NCBI RefSeq assembly: GCF_014204945.1
Contig: NZ_JACHMN010000003.1
Location: 1,054,001-1,118,000 of the forward strand
Origin: Allocatelliglobosispora scoriae
GTDB taxonomy: Bacteria; Actinomycetota; Actinomycetes; Mycobacteriales; Micromonosporaceae
DNA length: 64,000 nt
Direction: 5' to 3'
Shown here: positions 16,773 to 25,737 of the stretch, in pieces
Position numbering within the stretch: the stretch's first letter is position 1
Layout: the number at the start of each line of letters is the position of its first letter
Notes under the pieces: generated by a model
Database searches by the model: none
Told to the model about the DNA's origin: nothing
Seen by the model: the letters and a program-made list of their open reading frames with translations, nothing else
Position numbers and translations under genes: made by a program

Positions 16773-17282
16773 TCAGGCGCCCAAGGCCCGCTCCATCGCG
16801 CGGTAGATCTTGCCGAAGCGGGTGACGTCGGACAGGCGCATCAGCCGCACCTGGCGGCCCCTGGTCTGCGCCCAGATCTCATAGATCGCGTCGCCCTTGT
16901 CGTAGCTGTCGTCGACCCGGTGCAGCATCCACTCCCAGATCGGTGCGACGAAACCGAGCAGGATCAGCACGATGGCGACGAGGATCAGGGTGTTGCGGGG
17001 GATCGGCAGACCGCCGACGGACGCCGCGATCTGCGACTCGCTGTAGGCCGACGCGATCAGCCCGACCAGCGCGATCGCGCCGACAAAACCAGCCAAGATC
17101 ATAATCGTGTTGAGTACGCCGCGGCCGGCCGTCCGGCCACGCACGCGCCAGTCCGGCCGGACCTTGGTATGCCAGACGTAATCCAGGTCGGCGAGGCGGA
17201 TGGTGAGCTCGTCGACCTGGATGTAGGTCGAGGTGACCGTGACGCTGTCGTCGCGATAGAACGTGATCACATCGACCTCCAT
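16773..17282 (-). CDS. DUF6232-family membrane protein
   Basis: 169 aa. The N-terminal 60 residues form a short PH-like beta region (VTVTSTYIQVDELTIRLADLDYVW) seen in DUF6232 proteins of actinobacteria. Two helices follow, about residues 57-80 (LNTIMILAGFVGAIALVGLI) and 97-115 (TLILVAIVLILLGFVAP), and then a second soluble segment. Function unknown. It is convergent with the sugar dehydrogenase, only 8 bp apart. Confidence 0.75.
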   Translation of the reverse strand: MEVDVITFYRDDSVTVTSTYIQVDELTIRLADLDYVWHTKVRPDWRVRGRTAGRGVLNTIMILAGFVGAIALVGLIASAYSESQIAASVGGLPIPRNTLILVAIVLILLGFVAPIWEWMLHRVDDSYDKGDAIYEIWAQTRGRQVRLMRLSDVTRFGKIYRAMERALGA

Positions 17283-17361
17283 CGCAGGATGCTGCTCCCA
17301 CCGTAGAGTAGCCGCGCCGCTACGCGTAGCTGGGTCATCGGCGGCCTGCTGACGGCCCGGC

Positions 17362-18138
17362 TCAGTCGGGCTTCTGCTCGCCGGCCTCTATCGGCACCCG
17401 CAGGGTGTTCTCCGGCGGCGGCAGCGGGCAGGTCGCGAAGTCGGTGAAGGCGCACGGCATGTTCAGGGTCCGGTTGAAGTCCAGCGTGATCGTGTCGCCG
17501 GTCGGCGCGCCGGGGTAGAGCGCCCGGACCCCGCCATAGGTGGTGATCCCGCTGGTCGAGTCCCGGAAGAGCACCTCCAGCTCGTCGCCGTCGCCGAACG
17601 CGGTCAGTCGGTGGGCGGTGCCCTCGATGGTGAAGTGCAGCGTGCCGACGGCGGTCTGCTGCTGGGTCAGCCCGTCCACACTGGTGCCGACGGCGACGGT
17701 CACCGGGACGGGGTGCCGCTGGAAGCGGGCCCGCACGATCCACCGCTCCCGGAACGGGTAGGTCGGCACGTCGACGAAGGCGACCCGGGCGGGTGCATGC
17801 GGATCGCGTACCCGGATGGCGTGGTCGTCCCCGCGCCGGATGACCTCGATCGCCTTGTCGCCCAGCCGGAGCTCGACCCCCGCCAGGTCGCGCTCGGGGC
17901 GCAGGACGAGCTCGCCGAGGACCGGGGAGCCGTCGAGCGTCAGCCCGTCATCGGCGGTCGCCGTCACGACCACGGCACCGTCGACGGCCCGCCAACCACC
18001 GGTGACCTCGGGGAATCCGGAGTCCTGTGTGGTCAGCCAGTGCATCGCGGTGAGGCTGAGCCAGCCGTAGGGGCTGCGCAGGCGGGCGAGCCGGGCGTCG
18101 CGCCAGAACTGCCACTGCTGCTCCGAGGTGAAGGTCAT
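17362..18138 (-). CDS. DUF1684-family protein
   Basis: 258 aa. Family marks: WRDARLARLRSPYGWLSL at the N-terminus, RDPHAPARVAFVDVPTYP, the FRDSTSGITTYGGVRALYP block, and LDFNRTLNMPCAFTDFATCPLPPPENTL near the C-terminus. The family is cytosolic, of unknown function, and often linked to oxidative or lipid-related genes. Full length. Its upstream side faces the 44-bp tandem repeats. Confidence 0.85.
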   Translation of the reverse strand: MTFTSEQQWQFWRDARLARLRSPYGWLSLTAMHWLTTQDSGFPEVTGGWRAVDGAVVVTATADDGLTLDGSPVLGELVLRPERDLAGVELRLGDKAIEVIRRGDDHAIRVRDPHAPARVAFVDVPTYPFRERWIVRARFQRHPVPVTVAVGTSVDGLTQQQTAVGTLHFTIEGTAHRLTAFGDGDELEVLFRDSTSGITTYGGVRALYPGAPTGDTITLDFNRTLNMPCAFTDFATCPLPPPENTLRVPIEAGEQKPD

Positions 18139-18230
18139 GTGAGAGAAAGCCTGGTGACAGCGTCGTTATTCCCTATTTTTGGGTCGCTTCGCTCCGCGCG
18201 CCCCTGCGCGACGCCTTCCCTCGTCGCTGC

Positions 18231-18357
18231 GCTCCTCAGTCCAGGCGCCGCGGCGCGCTCCGCGAAGCTCCCGTGCTCCTCAGTCCAGGCGTCGCGGCGC
18301 GCTCCGCGAAGCTCCTGTGCTCCTCAGTCCAGGCGCCGCGGCGCGCTCCGCGAAGCT
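18231..18357. repeat. Three tandem 44-bp repeats
   Basis: Units start at 18231, 18275 and 18319 with GCTCCTCAGTCCAGGCG and end in GCTCCGCGAAGCTC. The inner GCGCCGCGGCGCGC is self-complementary, so each unit can form a hairpin. The third unit ends at the stop of the GNAT gene (18357). A related GCTTCGCTCCGCG stretch is at 18185. No gene is supported in 18139-18356. Confidence 0.85.
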
Positions 18358-18887
18358 CAGGTCTGCCGTGGCGGATGGGTGAAGCAGTGCATGGGCACGA
18401 TGCTGCCGTCGGAGAGGCGGAAGTCGACTGTCTCCAGCCGGAGCCAGCCCGCGCGCTGGTAGAAGCCGAGCGCCCCGGCGTGCTGGTCGAGGACGCCGAG
18501 CACCGGGTGCAGGCCGCGCTCCAGGGCTGCGGTGACGGTCTCGGTGAGCAGCCGCTCGCCGAGGTGCAGCCCGCGCGCGGACGGCGAGGTGAAGAGACGG
18601 CTCACGGTGGCTGCCCGGCTAGCGTCGTCGCCGGTGTGCGCGGCCCAGATCCGGGCCGGGTCGCTCGCGTCGGGGGAGAGGGAGGCGTGGCCGAGCACCC
18701 GGCCGGTGCGGTCGGCGGCGACCCAGCTGCCGATCGCGGTCGGCTGGTCGAGCCATCCGGCCGGATCCTGCGGCCACACCACCGGGTAGGCGTCGCGGCG
18801 GTGCACCTCGGCGAGGATCTCCACGCAGGCGGGGAGGTCCTCGGGACGGCGGGCGCGGATCACGGCCACGGAGAGATCATCGGTCAT
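18357..18887 (-). CDS. GNAT-family N-acetyltransferase
   Basis: 176 aa. The acetyl-CoA loop appears as LFTSPSARGLHLGERLLTETV, with the conserved FYQRAGW at the end of the fold. Single-domain soluble enzyme, typical length. Substrate unknown. On the minus strand, upstream of the tandem repeats and the DUF1684 gene; whether they are co-transcribed through the repeats is unclear. Confidence 0.85.
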   Translation of the reverse strand: MTDDLSVAVIRARRPEDLPACVEILAEVHRRDAYPVVWPQDPAGWLDQPTAIGSWVAADRTGRVLGHASLSPDASDPARIWAAHTGDDASRAATVSRLFTSPSARGLHLGERLLTETVTAALERGLHPVLGVLDQHAGALGFYQRAGWLRLETVDFRLSDGSIVPMHCFTHPPRQT

Positions 18888-19026
18888 TCGCGCAGGGTAA
18901 CTGAGCTGCCGTTGTCGATGGAACGTATGGGTAAAGAGTTATGACCTTAGGCATTCACATTTGTCGTTGCAAATCTTATCCTCTGCGTGCCGGTAACCCC
19001 GGTTCACCCGATGCGAGGAGCAAGAG

Positions 19027-21015
19027 TTGAGAAATCGAACGATCCTCCGAGGTCTCGTCGCGCTAGCCCTCACCGGCGGCGTCGCGCTGGCACTGCCCAC
19101 CCCCGCCACCAGTGCCCCGATCGCCGCCGCTCCGCAGGCCGCCCTGCTCGCGACGCCCGACATCTCACTCACCAATACCAAGGCGCACCTGGCCCAGTTC
19201 CAGGCGCTCGCCTCCGCCAACGGCAACACCCGGCGCTCGACCACCGCCGGATACACGGCCTCGGTCAACTACGTCTACGACAAGCTCGTCGCGGCCGGAT
19301 TCAGCGTCGTCAAGCAGCCGTGCACCTCCGGCTGCACGTCGGGCGCCGGCCCCAACGTCATCGCAGACTGGCCCGGTGGCGACGCCAACAACGTCTACAT
19401 GTTCGGCGCCCACCTGGACAGCGTCTCGGCCGGTCCCGGCATCAACGACAACGCCTCCGGCTCGTCGACGGTGCTGGAGCTCGCGCTGACCCTCGCCGCG
19501 ACCAACCCCGCGATGCTCAACCACGCCCGGTTCGCCTGGTGGACGGATGAGGAGCAGGGTCTGCTCGGCTCGAAGTTCTACGCCAACTCGCTGCCGACCG
19601 CCGAGCGCACGAAGATCAAGGCGTACTTCAACTTCGACATGGTCGCCTCCACCAACGGCGGCTACTTCATCAACCGGATCACCAGCGCCGCCGGGCAGAC
19701 CCTGAAGGCCTATTACGACACCAACTTCCCGGGCCTGGCGCCCGAGGAGAACGTCGAGGGTGCCGGTCGCTCCGACGACGCCTCCTTCAACAGCATCGGC
19801 GTCCAGACCAGCGGTGTCGCCGCCGGTGCCAGCGCCAACAAGACCTCCGCGCAGGTCACCAAGTGGGGCGGCACGACCGGGGACTACGACCCCTGCTACC
19901 ACGCCTCCTGCGACACCAACCCCAGCAACATCAACGACACCGTCCTCAACCGCGCCGGCGACGCCGCCGCGCACGCTCTGTGGACCCTTGCCGTGGGTAC
20001 GCCGGCCGGCAACGACTTCTCGATCGCGGCGTCCCCGTCGGCGGGCTCGGTCAACCCGGGCAGCTCGGTCAGCTCGACGATCAGCACCGCGCTGACGAAC
20101 GGCTCGGCCCAGACGATCACCCTCTCGGCGAGCGGCCTGCCCAGCGGCGCCACCGCCTCCTTCGCACCGGGCTCCGTCTCGTCGGGCGGCTCCTCGACGC
20201 TGACGATCGCCACCACGGGCGCCACCACTCCCGGCACCTACCCGGTGACGATCACCGGTACGGGCACCGCGGCGACGCACACCACCGCCTACACGTTGAC
20301 GGTGAACGGGCCGCCGGGGTGCTCGGGGACGAACTCGACCGATGTCACCATCTCGGACAACACGACGGTGGACAGCCCGATCACGATCAGCGGCTGCTCC
20401 GGCAACGCGGGCGCGGGTTCGACGGTGGCGGTGAACATCGTCCACACCTACATCGGTGACCTCAAGGTCGACCTCGTCGCCCCCGACGGCTCGGTCTACA
20501 CCCTGCACAACCACACCGGCGGGTCGGCCGACAACATCGTCCAGACCTACACCGTCAACCTCTCCAGCGAGGTCGCCAACGGCACCTGGATCCTGCGGGT
20601 CAACGACAACGCCGGTGGCGATGTCGGCTACATCAACACGTGGACGCTGACCCTCAACAGCGTCGTCCCGCCGGGCTGCTCGGGCACGAACGGCACCGAC
20701 GTCACGATCCCCGACAACACCACCGTGAACAGCCCCATCACCATCTCGGGCTGCACCGGCAACGCCTCGGCCACCTCCACGGTCGCGGTCAACATCGTCC
20801 ACACCTACATCGGCGACCTCATCGTCACCCTGGTCGCGCCGGACGGCAGCCTCTACGTCCTGCACAACCGGGCCGGCGGCTCCGCCGACAACATCGTCCA
20901 GACCTACACGGTCAACCTCTCCACCGAGGTCCGCAACGGCACCTGGAACCTCCGGGTCCAGGACGCCGCCACCACGGACACCGGGTACATCAACAGCTGG
21001 ACGCTGACGCTGTAA
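19027..21015 (+). CDS. Secreted M28 zinc aminopeptidase with Ig-like and two P/Homo B domains
   Basis: 662 aa from TTG 19027, with GAGGAG 6 nt upstream. Signal peptide to about residue 30 ([19 protein letters not shown]). The M28 domain shows metal ligands His129 and Asp131 (AHLDSVS), Asp141 (NDNASGS), Glu175-Glu176 (TDEEQGLLG) and His292 (CYHASCDT). A putative Ig-like/NPCBM-style linker domain follows (about 335-435), then two proprotein-convertase P domains (about 437-545 and 551-662). Secreted exopeptidase of the streptomycete aminopeptidase type. The two P domains are near duplicates at the DNA level. A terminator follows. Confidence 0.9.
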   Translation: MRNRTILRGLVALALTGGVALALPTPATSAPIAAAPQAALLATPDISLTNTKAHLAQFQALASANGNTRRSTTAGYTASVNYVYDKLVAAGFSVVKQPCTSGCTSGAGPNVIADWPGGDANNVYMFGAHLDSVSAGPGINDNASGSSTVLELALTLAATNPAMLNHARFAWWTDEEQGLLGSKFYANSLPTAERTKIKAYFNFDMVASTNGGYFINRITSAAGQTLKAYYDTNFPGLAPEENVEGAGRSDDASFNSIGVQTSGVAAGASANKTSAQVTKWGGTTGDYDPCYHASCDTNPSNINDTVLNRAGDAAAHALWTLAVGTPAGNDFSIAASPSAGSVNPGSSVSSTISTALTNGSAQTITLSASGLPSGATASFAPGSVSSGGSSTLTIATTGATTPGTYPVTITGTGTAATHTTAYTLTVNGPPGCSGTNSTDVTISDNTTVDSPITISGCSGNAGAGSTVAVNIVHTYIGDLKVDLVAPDGSVYTLHNHTGGSADNIVQTYTVNLSSEVANGTWILRVNDNAGGDVGYINTWTLTLNSVVPPGCSGTNGTDVTIPDNTTVNSPITISGCTGNASATSTVAVNIVHTYIGDLIVTLVAPDGSLYVLHNRAGGSADNIVQTYTVNLSTEVRNGTWNLRVQDAATTDTGYINSWTLTL

Positions 21016-21030
21016 CCCGTTCCCGAAACA

Positions 21031-21068
21031 CCGACGGCCGCAACCTCCACGGAGGCTGCGGCCGTCGG
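21031..21068. terminator. Bidirectional terminator between the M28 and VWA genes
   Basis: Arms CCGACGGCCGCA and TGCGGCCGTCGG, with an inner CCTCC/GGAGG pair. It lies between the convergent peptidase (ends 21015) and VWA gene (ends 21078). Confidence 0.85.
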
Positions 21069-21077
21069 CATGCGGAA

Positions 21078-22829
21078 TCAGCTGGTGGAGCGCAGGGCGA
21101 TCGCCTTGAGGAAGATGTCGCCGATCTTCGCCGGGTCCTTCGTGACGAAGACACCGCCGCCGGTCTGCTTGGTGATCTGCTCCAGCGGCGCCGGGTTGAC
21201 GTCGCCGATGCCGATGATGATCACCTGGATCGGCTTCTGCGGGTCGGCCGTCTCCTTCAGCTTCGACAGCAGGACATCCTTCTCGATGCCGTTGTCGTCG
21301 TCGTTGTCACCATCGGTGAGCAGCACCACCGAGTTGACCCGGCCGGGGTCCCAGTCCTTCTGCACCGCCTGGTAGGCGGCGAGAATCGTGTCGTAGAGGC
21401 CGGTGTCGCCCTGCGGCTTGGGCTGGATCGCGGCGAGCTTGCTCAGCAGCTCGTTGCGCTGCGTGGCGAGCGGGCCGATCGGCACCAGCTGCTTGTGGTC
21501 CTTGGCGCCGTCGAGCTCGGTCGAGAAGATCCACAGGCCGACGGCCCAGGCCTCGTCGAAGAGGCCGAGACCGCGCCGGGCCGCCTCCAGGGTCACCTGC
21601 TCGCGGGTCGCGTTGCCGGCGGTGGGTACGCGCTCCAGCATCGAACCGGAGACGTCGATGACGGCGAGCATGCGGGCGGGGAGGGTCACGGCTGCCCAGG
21701 TGCTCAGGGCCCGGTCGAGGGTGGCGAGGGCGGCCGGCGTACTGGCCGTGGGTGCGGGACTGGTCGCGGTGGCCGGATCGCCGCTCGGCGCACCCTTGGG
21801 CGCGGCGAAGGTCGCGCCGGTCGTGCCATCGGCGGCCCGCAGCCCCGCGACGGCGAGGTCGTCGCGGAAGGCTGGGTCGAGCAGCGCGCCGCTGAGCCGG
21901 TTCGCCACCGCGGACTGCGTCACGTCCGCGCCCGGGAGCAGCGCGAACGGGTAGTTGAGCGGCAGCGGAGCGGGCTCCAGGTAGACGGCGGCGAGCCGCA
22001 CGGGCGGCTGCGCCGAGTTGTAGGTGATCACCGACTGCTCGGAGAGCGGAGCAGCGCCCAGCGCCGAGGCGACGGCTGCGGCATCGGTCGACCGGGGGAA
22101 GCGGGCGAGCACGTCATCGCGCAGCGCCGACCGCCCGGCCGCGAGCGCGCGCAGCGCGGCGGTGGAGGCGGTGGCCGCGTCGGGTGCGGTGCTCGCGGCG
22201 GCGCCGAGGGCGAGCAGTCCGGCGAGGCCCGCCGAGTCCCGGCTCGGGTCGACGATGCCGACGTGCAGCTTCGTGCTGGCGGTCATCGACTGCAGCAGCG
22301 CGGGCCAGGTCAGCTTCTTCGTCGGCCAGCCCAGGCTCGCCGCGACCGGCTCCGGCATCGCCAGCACCACCGGGCTGCGCGCGATCGAGGCGGACTGCGC
22401 GGCCGCCTTGCTCTCGGCGAAGGTCGTGCTCGCGGTGCTGATCCGGGCCAGCCAGGTGGAGGAGTCCGGCACCCACACGTCGGGGATCTCCATGGTGCCG
22501 TTGGGCTGGCCGACGCCGGTCAGCGACGCGCCGTAGCGGGCCGCGACGGCCGACGCCACGTCGGCCGGGTCGGCCGCCTTCACCTCGATCGCCACACACG
22601 CGCCGTCGACGTCGGCCTTCTGCGCCGCGAGCCGCGCAGCGGCGGCCCGGAGGGCCGGCACGATCTCCGGCGCGGCGGCCACCGAGAGGTTGGCCTCTCC
22701 CGAGCAGGACGACGTCTGCAGGTACTGATAGGCGCCGAAGGATCCGGCGGCGACGAGGATGACCGCCACGACGACGGTGATGACGGTCCGGAGGGGACCC
22801 TTGCTGCGATTACGGTGACGGCCCGGCAC
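21078..22829 (-). CDS. Membrane-anchored VWA-domain protein with a substrate-binding-like domain
   Basis: 583 aa from GTG 22829; TTG 22838 is an alternative. One N-terminal helix (about 15-35, VITVVVAVILVAAGSFGAYQ) places the rest outside the cell. Residues about 45-330 resemble a periplasmic solute-binding fold (ANLSVAAAPEIVPALR, PDVWVPDSSTWLAR). The C-terminal VWA domain has a complete MIDAS: DVSGSM, a Thr region near TGLYDT and LLTDGDNDDD. Known for adhesion or metal-dependent protein binding. The fusion recurs in actinobacteria but has no assigned role here. Confidence 0.8.
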   Translation of the reverse strand: MPGRHRNRSKGPLRTVITVVVAVILVAAGSFGAYQYLQTSSCSGEANLSVAAAPEIVPALRAAAARLAAQKADVDGACVAIEVKAADPADVASAVAARYGASLTGVGQPNGTMEIPDVWVPDSSTWLARISTASTTFAESKAAAQSASIARSPVVLAMPEPVAASLGWPTKKLTWPALLQSMTASTKLHVGIVDPSRDSAGLAGLLALGAAASTAPDAATASTAALRALAAGRSALRDDVLARFPRSTDAAAVASALGAAPLSEQSVITYNSAQPPVRLAAVYLEPAPLPLNYPFALLPGADVTQSAVANRLSGALLDPAFRDDLAVAGLRAADGTTGATFAAPKGAPSGDPATATSPAPTASTPAALATLDRALSTWAAVTLPARMLAVIDVSGSMLERVPTAGNATREQVTLEAARRGLGLFDEAWAVGLWIFSTELDGAKDHKQLVPIGPLATQRNELLSKLAAIQPKPQGDTGLYDTILAAYQAVQKDWDPGRVNSVVLLTDGDNDDDNGIEKDVLLSKLKETADPQKPIQVIIIGIGDVNPAPLEQITKQTGGGVFVTKDPAKIGDIFLKAIALRSTS

Positions 22830-22952
22830 AGGTCCCAATGTTTCGTCACGATGACGGGTAATGCCACCTACGTTTGGTCAAATGTTACCGGGAAGAAACT
22901 TACCGTCTGGTCAGATAAGGGGCCGTCTCGTACCGACTGGGCGATTGCCTGG

Positions 22953-23399
22953 TCACGCCCTTCCCTCCCGGAACTGCTCCACGGCCTTGACGATGCGCCG
23001 CTGCCGGGTCTCGTCGGTCTTCGCACCCTCGATCGCGAGCACATGCCGCCGCCGGTTGCTGTAGGAGAGCCCGTCGAAGAACGCCCTCGCCTGCGCGTCG
23101 GCGTCCAGTGCGGCCTGCAGGTCCGCCGGGACCTCCACCTCGCGGGGCTGGTCGTCGAGCTCCAGCTCGACGTCGAGCTCGTCACCGGCGGCGACCCCGG
23201 CGCCCGCCCGGTGCTCGGCGCTGACCCCGAGCAGGTAGACCCCGCCCATCGGCGCGACCGTGTTGCGATAGGTGTAGCCGTTGATCGTCACGCGCACCGG
23301 TGGCCGCTTGCCCGCGCCGAGCGCGGTCACGACCTCCTCCGGCACCTGGAAGCCCGTCGCGGTCTTCCCGGCCAGTTCCAGCGTCGCCCGAAACCTCAT
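22953..23399 (-). CDS. YdeI/OmpD-associated, DUF1905-containing protein
   Basis: 148 aa. DUF1905 beta-barrel in the first 95 residues (FRATLELAGKTATGFQVPEEVV, RVTINGYTYRNTVAPMGG, GDELDVELELD). The bacteriocin-protection-like YdeI helix region follows (LSYSNRRRHVLAIEGAKTDETRQRRI). Cytosolic, function unknown. Separated from the genes to the right by one GATC-bounded element. The 123-bp gap to the VWA gene (22830-22952) shows no feature. Confidence 0.82.
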   Translation of the reverse strand: MRFRATLELAGKTATGFQVPEEVVTALGAGKRPPVRVTINGYTYRNTVAPMGGVYLLGVSAEHRAGAGVAAGDELDVELELDDQPREVEVPADLQAALDADAQARAFFDGLSYSNRRRHVLAIEGAKTDETRQRRIVKAVEQFREGRA

Positions 23400-23421
23400 G
23401 CCACCTTCATACCACCCGCAT

Positions 23422-23494
23422 GATCGTGCATTTTCCCGGAATCAGTCCCCGCCGGGTCGACCGGAGGGGCCGGCTTCCGGGAAAATGCACGATC
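23422..23494. repeat. GATC-bounded inverted repeat, B2 subtype, 73 bp
   Basis: Left arm GATCGTGCATTTTCCCGGAA, right arm TTCCGGGAAAATGCACGATC, perfectly complementary over 20 bp. TTCC-C-GGAA is a palindrome inside each arm. Spacer carries CCCC/GGGG. It sits between two minus-strand genes (starts after the stop at 23511, before the start at 23399). Confidence 0.9.
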
Positions 23495-23510
23495 ATGCGC
23501 TGGCGACCCG

Positions 23511-24431
23511 TCAGGGGTGGGTGGTGATGGCGGAGCGCAGTCGCAGGTTGCGCACCTTGTAGGCCGCGCCGATCAGCGAGACCACGATGATGAGCAGGAG
23601 CGCCAGCCGCACCGTCTCGTTGGCGGGGTCGGACTCGAAGGGCCGGGCGGCGACGAGCACCCAGGTCAGCACGGCGCAGGTCACGACTGTGAGGCCGAGG
23701 TCGAGGCGGCGGGTCAGCGGCTGCCAGCGCCCTCGAACCGCGAGCGCGACGAGCAGCGCGATGTTGGCGCCGAGCACCACCAGCACCACCGGGCCGAGGG
23801 TCCGGGCGAAACCGTCGTCATAGGCGAGGGCGGCATAGGCCTCGGGTGCGGCTCGTCCGCCCCAGACCGCGTCCAGCAGGAGGCTCGGGACAGCCAGGAC
23901 GACGGTGCCGAGGACGGCGGCGGCGCCACCGGCCGCGTACGCCACCCGGTTGACCTGGTCGCGGTCGACCGCGCGGGGCTTCCACTCCGCGAGGCGGGGC
24001 CACCGCCGCCGGACCCACGCCGCCGCGACGAAGCAGGCGCCGAGGAATCCGGGCCACCACAGTGCCGCGAGCCCGGCGTTGAACCACCACCGCGGGACCA
24101 GTTGCGCCGCCGGGACGGTGCCGGCGTCCAGGGCGACGTCGATCACCCCGAGCAGCCAGACCACGGCCACGCCGATCAGGCTGACCCGCCGGAACGTCCG
24201 CGCGTCGGCCGGGTCGATGACGTGCAGGGTCGGCCGGTAGCGAGCGGCGACCTCGGCCGGCCGCCCGAAGGTGCGCAGCAGCTCGCGCGCCCGCTCCGGC
24301 TCCGCATCGGGGCCGAGCTCCTCGGCCAGCAGCGACCGCAGCTCCAGCGCCACGTCGACCCGCTGCTTGCGCGGCAGGCGTTTGACCACGTCGGAGACGT
24401 AGCTCTCGATGAGCTCATCAGCGTTCATCAT
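23511..24431 (-). CDS. Multi-helix membrane protein with HAAS-like N-terminus, PadR partner
   Basis: 306 aa. The N-terminal 75 residues (ADELIESYVSDVVKRLPRKQRVDVALELRSLLAEEL and GRPAEVAARYRP) resemble the HAAS cytosolic domain found beside PadR regulators. Five or six hydrophobic segments follow. GGAG lies 6 nt before ATG 24431; a second ATG is at 24428. It overlaps the PadR gene by 14 bp. Such PadR-HAAS pairs act in membrane stress or transport control, but the transport partner is not present here. Confidence 0.8.
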   Translation of the reverse strand: MMNADELIESYVSDVVKRLPRKQRVDVALELRSLLAEELGPDAEPERARELLRTFGRPAEVAARYRPTLHVIDPADARTFRRVSLIGVAVVWLLGVIDVALDAGTVPAAQLVPRWWFNAGLAALWWPGFLGACFVAAAWVRRRWPRLAEWKPRAVDRDQVNRVAYAAGGAAAVLGTVVLAVPSLLLDAVWGGRAAPEAYAALAYDDGFARTLGPVVLVVLGANIALLVALAVRGRWQPLTRRLDLGLTVVTCAVLTWVLVAARPFESDPANETVRLALLLIIVVSLIGAAYKVRNLRLRSAITTHP

Positions 24432-24771
24432 CAGGTGCTCCACGGGTGAGGAGGTGGTCCATGGTGTCGTTCAGCGCGCGCCAGGACGTGGTGAGCCGCT
24501 CATAGAGCAGCCGGCCGTCAGGGCTGAGCACGTAGTAGCGGCGGGGCGAGCCCTGGTCGGTGCGCCACTCGCTGCTCAGCACGCCCTGCGACTCCAGCCG
24601 GCGCAGCAGGGGATAGAGGGTGCCCTCCTCGATGACCATGCCACCGTCGGCGAGGGATTGGCGCAGCTCGTAGCCGTATCTCGAGGTCTGGAGCTGCGAC
24701 AGGGCCGCGAGGACGACCACGCCGCGGCGAAGCTCGAGCTCCAGCTTCTCGGACGCGTCGACGTTTGCCAT
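24418..24771 (-). CDS. PadR-family transcriptional regulator
   Basis: 117 aa. Winged helix with ALSQLQTSRYGYELRQSL, EGTLYPLLRRLESQGVL and SPRRYYVLSPDGRLL, the PadR hallmarks. A C-terminal helix mediates dimerisation. First gene of a two-gene operon with the HAAS-like membrane protein. A CTGTG/CACAG palindrome 13 bp before its ATG is a likely autoregulatory site. Confidence 0.9.
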   Translation of the reverse strand: MANVDASEKLELELRRGVVVLAALSQLQTSRYGYELRQSLADGGMVIEEGTLYPLLRRLESQGVLSSEWRTDQGSPRRYYVLSPDGRLLYERLTTSWRALNDTMDHLLTRGAPDDER

Positions 24772-24784
24772 GCGGCACACGATA

Positions 24785-24799
24785 CTGTGCGCCACACAG
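24785..24799. promoter_or_regulatory. Candidate PadR operator
   Basis: CTGTG-CGCCA-CACAG, 15 bp, lies 13 bp upstream of the padR ATG on the minus strand. Position and dyad symmetry suit autoregulation. No experimental consensus for this regulator is available from the sequence. Confidence 0.4.
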
Positions 24800-24838
24800 C
24801 ATGGCAATATGCGGGCTCAGGGCTGTCGGCCAGTCGAT

Positions 24839-24891
24839 CCTGACGTCTGTTGCAGATGTGGCGGCGTGTCCAGCATTAAAATTCAGGGGGG
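24839..24891. repeat. 53-bp dispersed repeat, copy 1
   Basis: Runs from CCTGACGTCTGT to CCAGCATTAAAATTCAGG and GGG. It aligns without gaps to 35596-35648; most positions are identical. Both copies end next to the stop codon of a minus-strand gene, and the ends (CCTGA/TCAGG) are inverted. Confidence 0.7.
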
Positions 24892-24893
24892 TA

Positions 24894-25652
24894 TCAGCGC
24901 TGCGGCGTGATGATGATGAAGGCGGCACCCTGCGGGTCCAGGATCCCGGCGAAGCGGCCCGTCGGGATCTCCGCCGGCTTGCCCTTCACCGTCCCGCCGA
25001 GCTTCTCGGCCAGGGCCGCGCTGTCGTCGCAGTCCTCGACCACGAAATACGGCATCCAGTGCGGCGGCACCTGCTCGGGCACGTCGGCATCGAGCGGCAT
25101 CATCCCGGCCACGGCCGTGCCGTCCAGGCGGAAGGTGGTGTAGGGCCTCGGCCCGAACTGCTGGTCATCGGCGGTCCAGCCGAAGACCGCGCCGTAGAAC
25201 CTTTTCGACCCGGCGAGGTCGCGGGTGTTGAGCTCGGTCCAGCCGAAGCTGCCGGGCTCGCCGAGCACGTCGGCGCCGGGCATCGAGCCGCCCTGCCAGA
25301 CCGAGAAGGCGCCACCGGACGGGTCGAGGAAGACCGCCATCCGGCCGAAACCCATCACGTCGAAGGGTGCCATCGCGATCGAGCCACCGGCCCTGACCAC
25401 GCGTTCGGCGGTCTCGTCGGCGTCGTCGGTGGCGAGGTAGACCGACCACGCACTCGGCTGATCGGGGGAGAAGAGCGGTCCGGCCCCGGCGGCCGGTGTG
25501 CCGTCCAGGTTGAAGATCGTGTATCCCTGCGCCTCCGGCTCGGGGGAGACGTGCGCCGTCCAGCCGAAGAGTTCGGTGTAGAACGTCGTGGCGGCTTCGA
25601 GATCGCTGGTGCCGAGGTCTACCCAGCTCGGCGTACCTGGTGCGTGGGTCAT
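24894..25652 (-). CDS. Two-module VOC-family protein (CFP-30B-like)
   Basis: 252 aa made of two glyoxalase-fold modules: residues about 5-122 (WVDLGTSDLEAATTFYTELFGWTAH, AVFLDPSGGAFSVWQ) and 130-252 (WTELNTRDLAGSKRFYGAVFGWTAD, AGILDPQGAAFIIITPQ). The tandem layout matches the mycobacterial CFP-30B and streptomycete hydroxylase-like group, whose activity is unproven. Soluble. Followed by one copy of the 53-bp dispersed repeat 2 bp after its stop. Confidence 0.85.
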   Translation of the reverse strand: MTHAPGTPSWVDLGTSDLEAATTFYTELFGWTAHVSPEPEAQGYTIFNLDGTPAAGAGPLFSPDQPSAWSVYLATDDADETAERVVRAGGSIAMAPFDVMGFGRMAVFLDPSGGAFSVWQGGSMPGADVLGEPGSFGWTELNTRDLAGSKRFYGAVFGWTADDQQFGPRPYTTFRLDGTAVAGMMPLDADVPEQVPPHWMPYFVVEDCDDSAALAEKLGGTVKGKPAEIPTGRFAGILDPQGAAFIIITPQR

Positions 25653-25696
25653 GGGCTGAGTTTGGCGTACCAAACCGTGTTAAATGGTTTGAAACG

Positions 25697-25732
25697 CCCT
25701 GGCCGCCGGGACGCGCGTCGCGGCGGCCAGGG
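25697..25732 (-). terminator. metE terminator hairpin
   Basis: CCCTGGCCGCC and GGCGGCCAGGG arms around a 14-nt loop, 5 bp downstream of the metE stop on the minus strand. No T tract. Confidence 0.75.
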
Positions 25733-25737
25733 ATCAC

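Noticed and set aside
19165-20865. 566-codon open frame antisense to the M28 peptidase gene
   Set aside because: High GC content opens long false frames. The plus-strand frame has a signal peptide, catalytic residues and P domains; the antisense product has no recognisable domain and an Arg/Gly/Val-rich composition.
20640-23423. 927-codon plus-strand open frame across the VWA gene
   Set aside because: It is antisense to a VWA protein with an intact MIDAS motif and crosses a terminator hairpin. Composition is that of a shadow frame.
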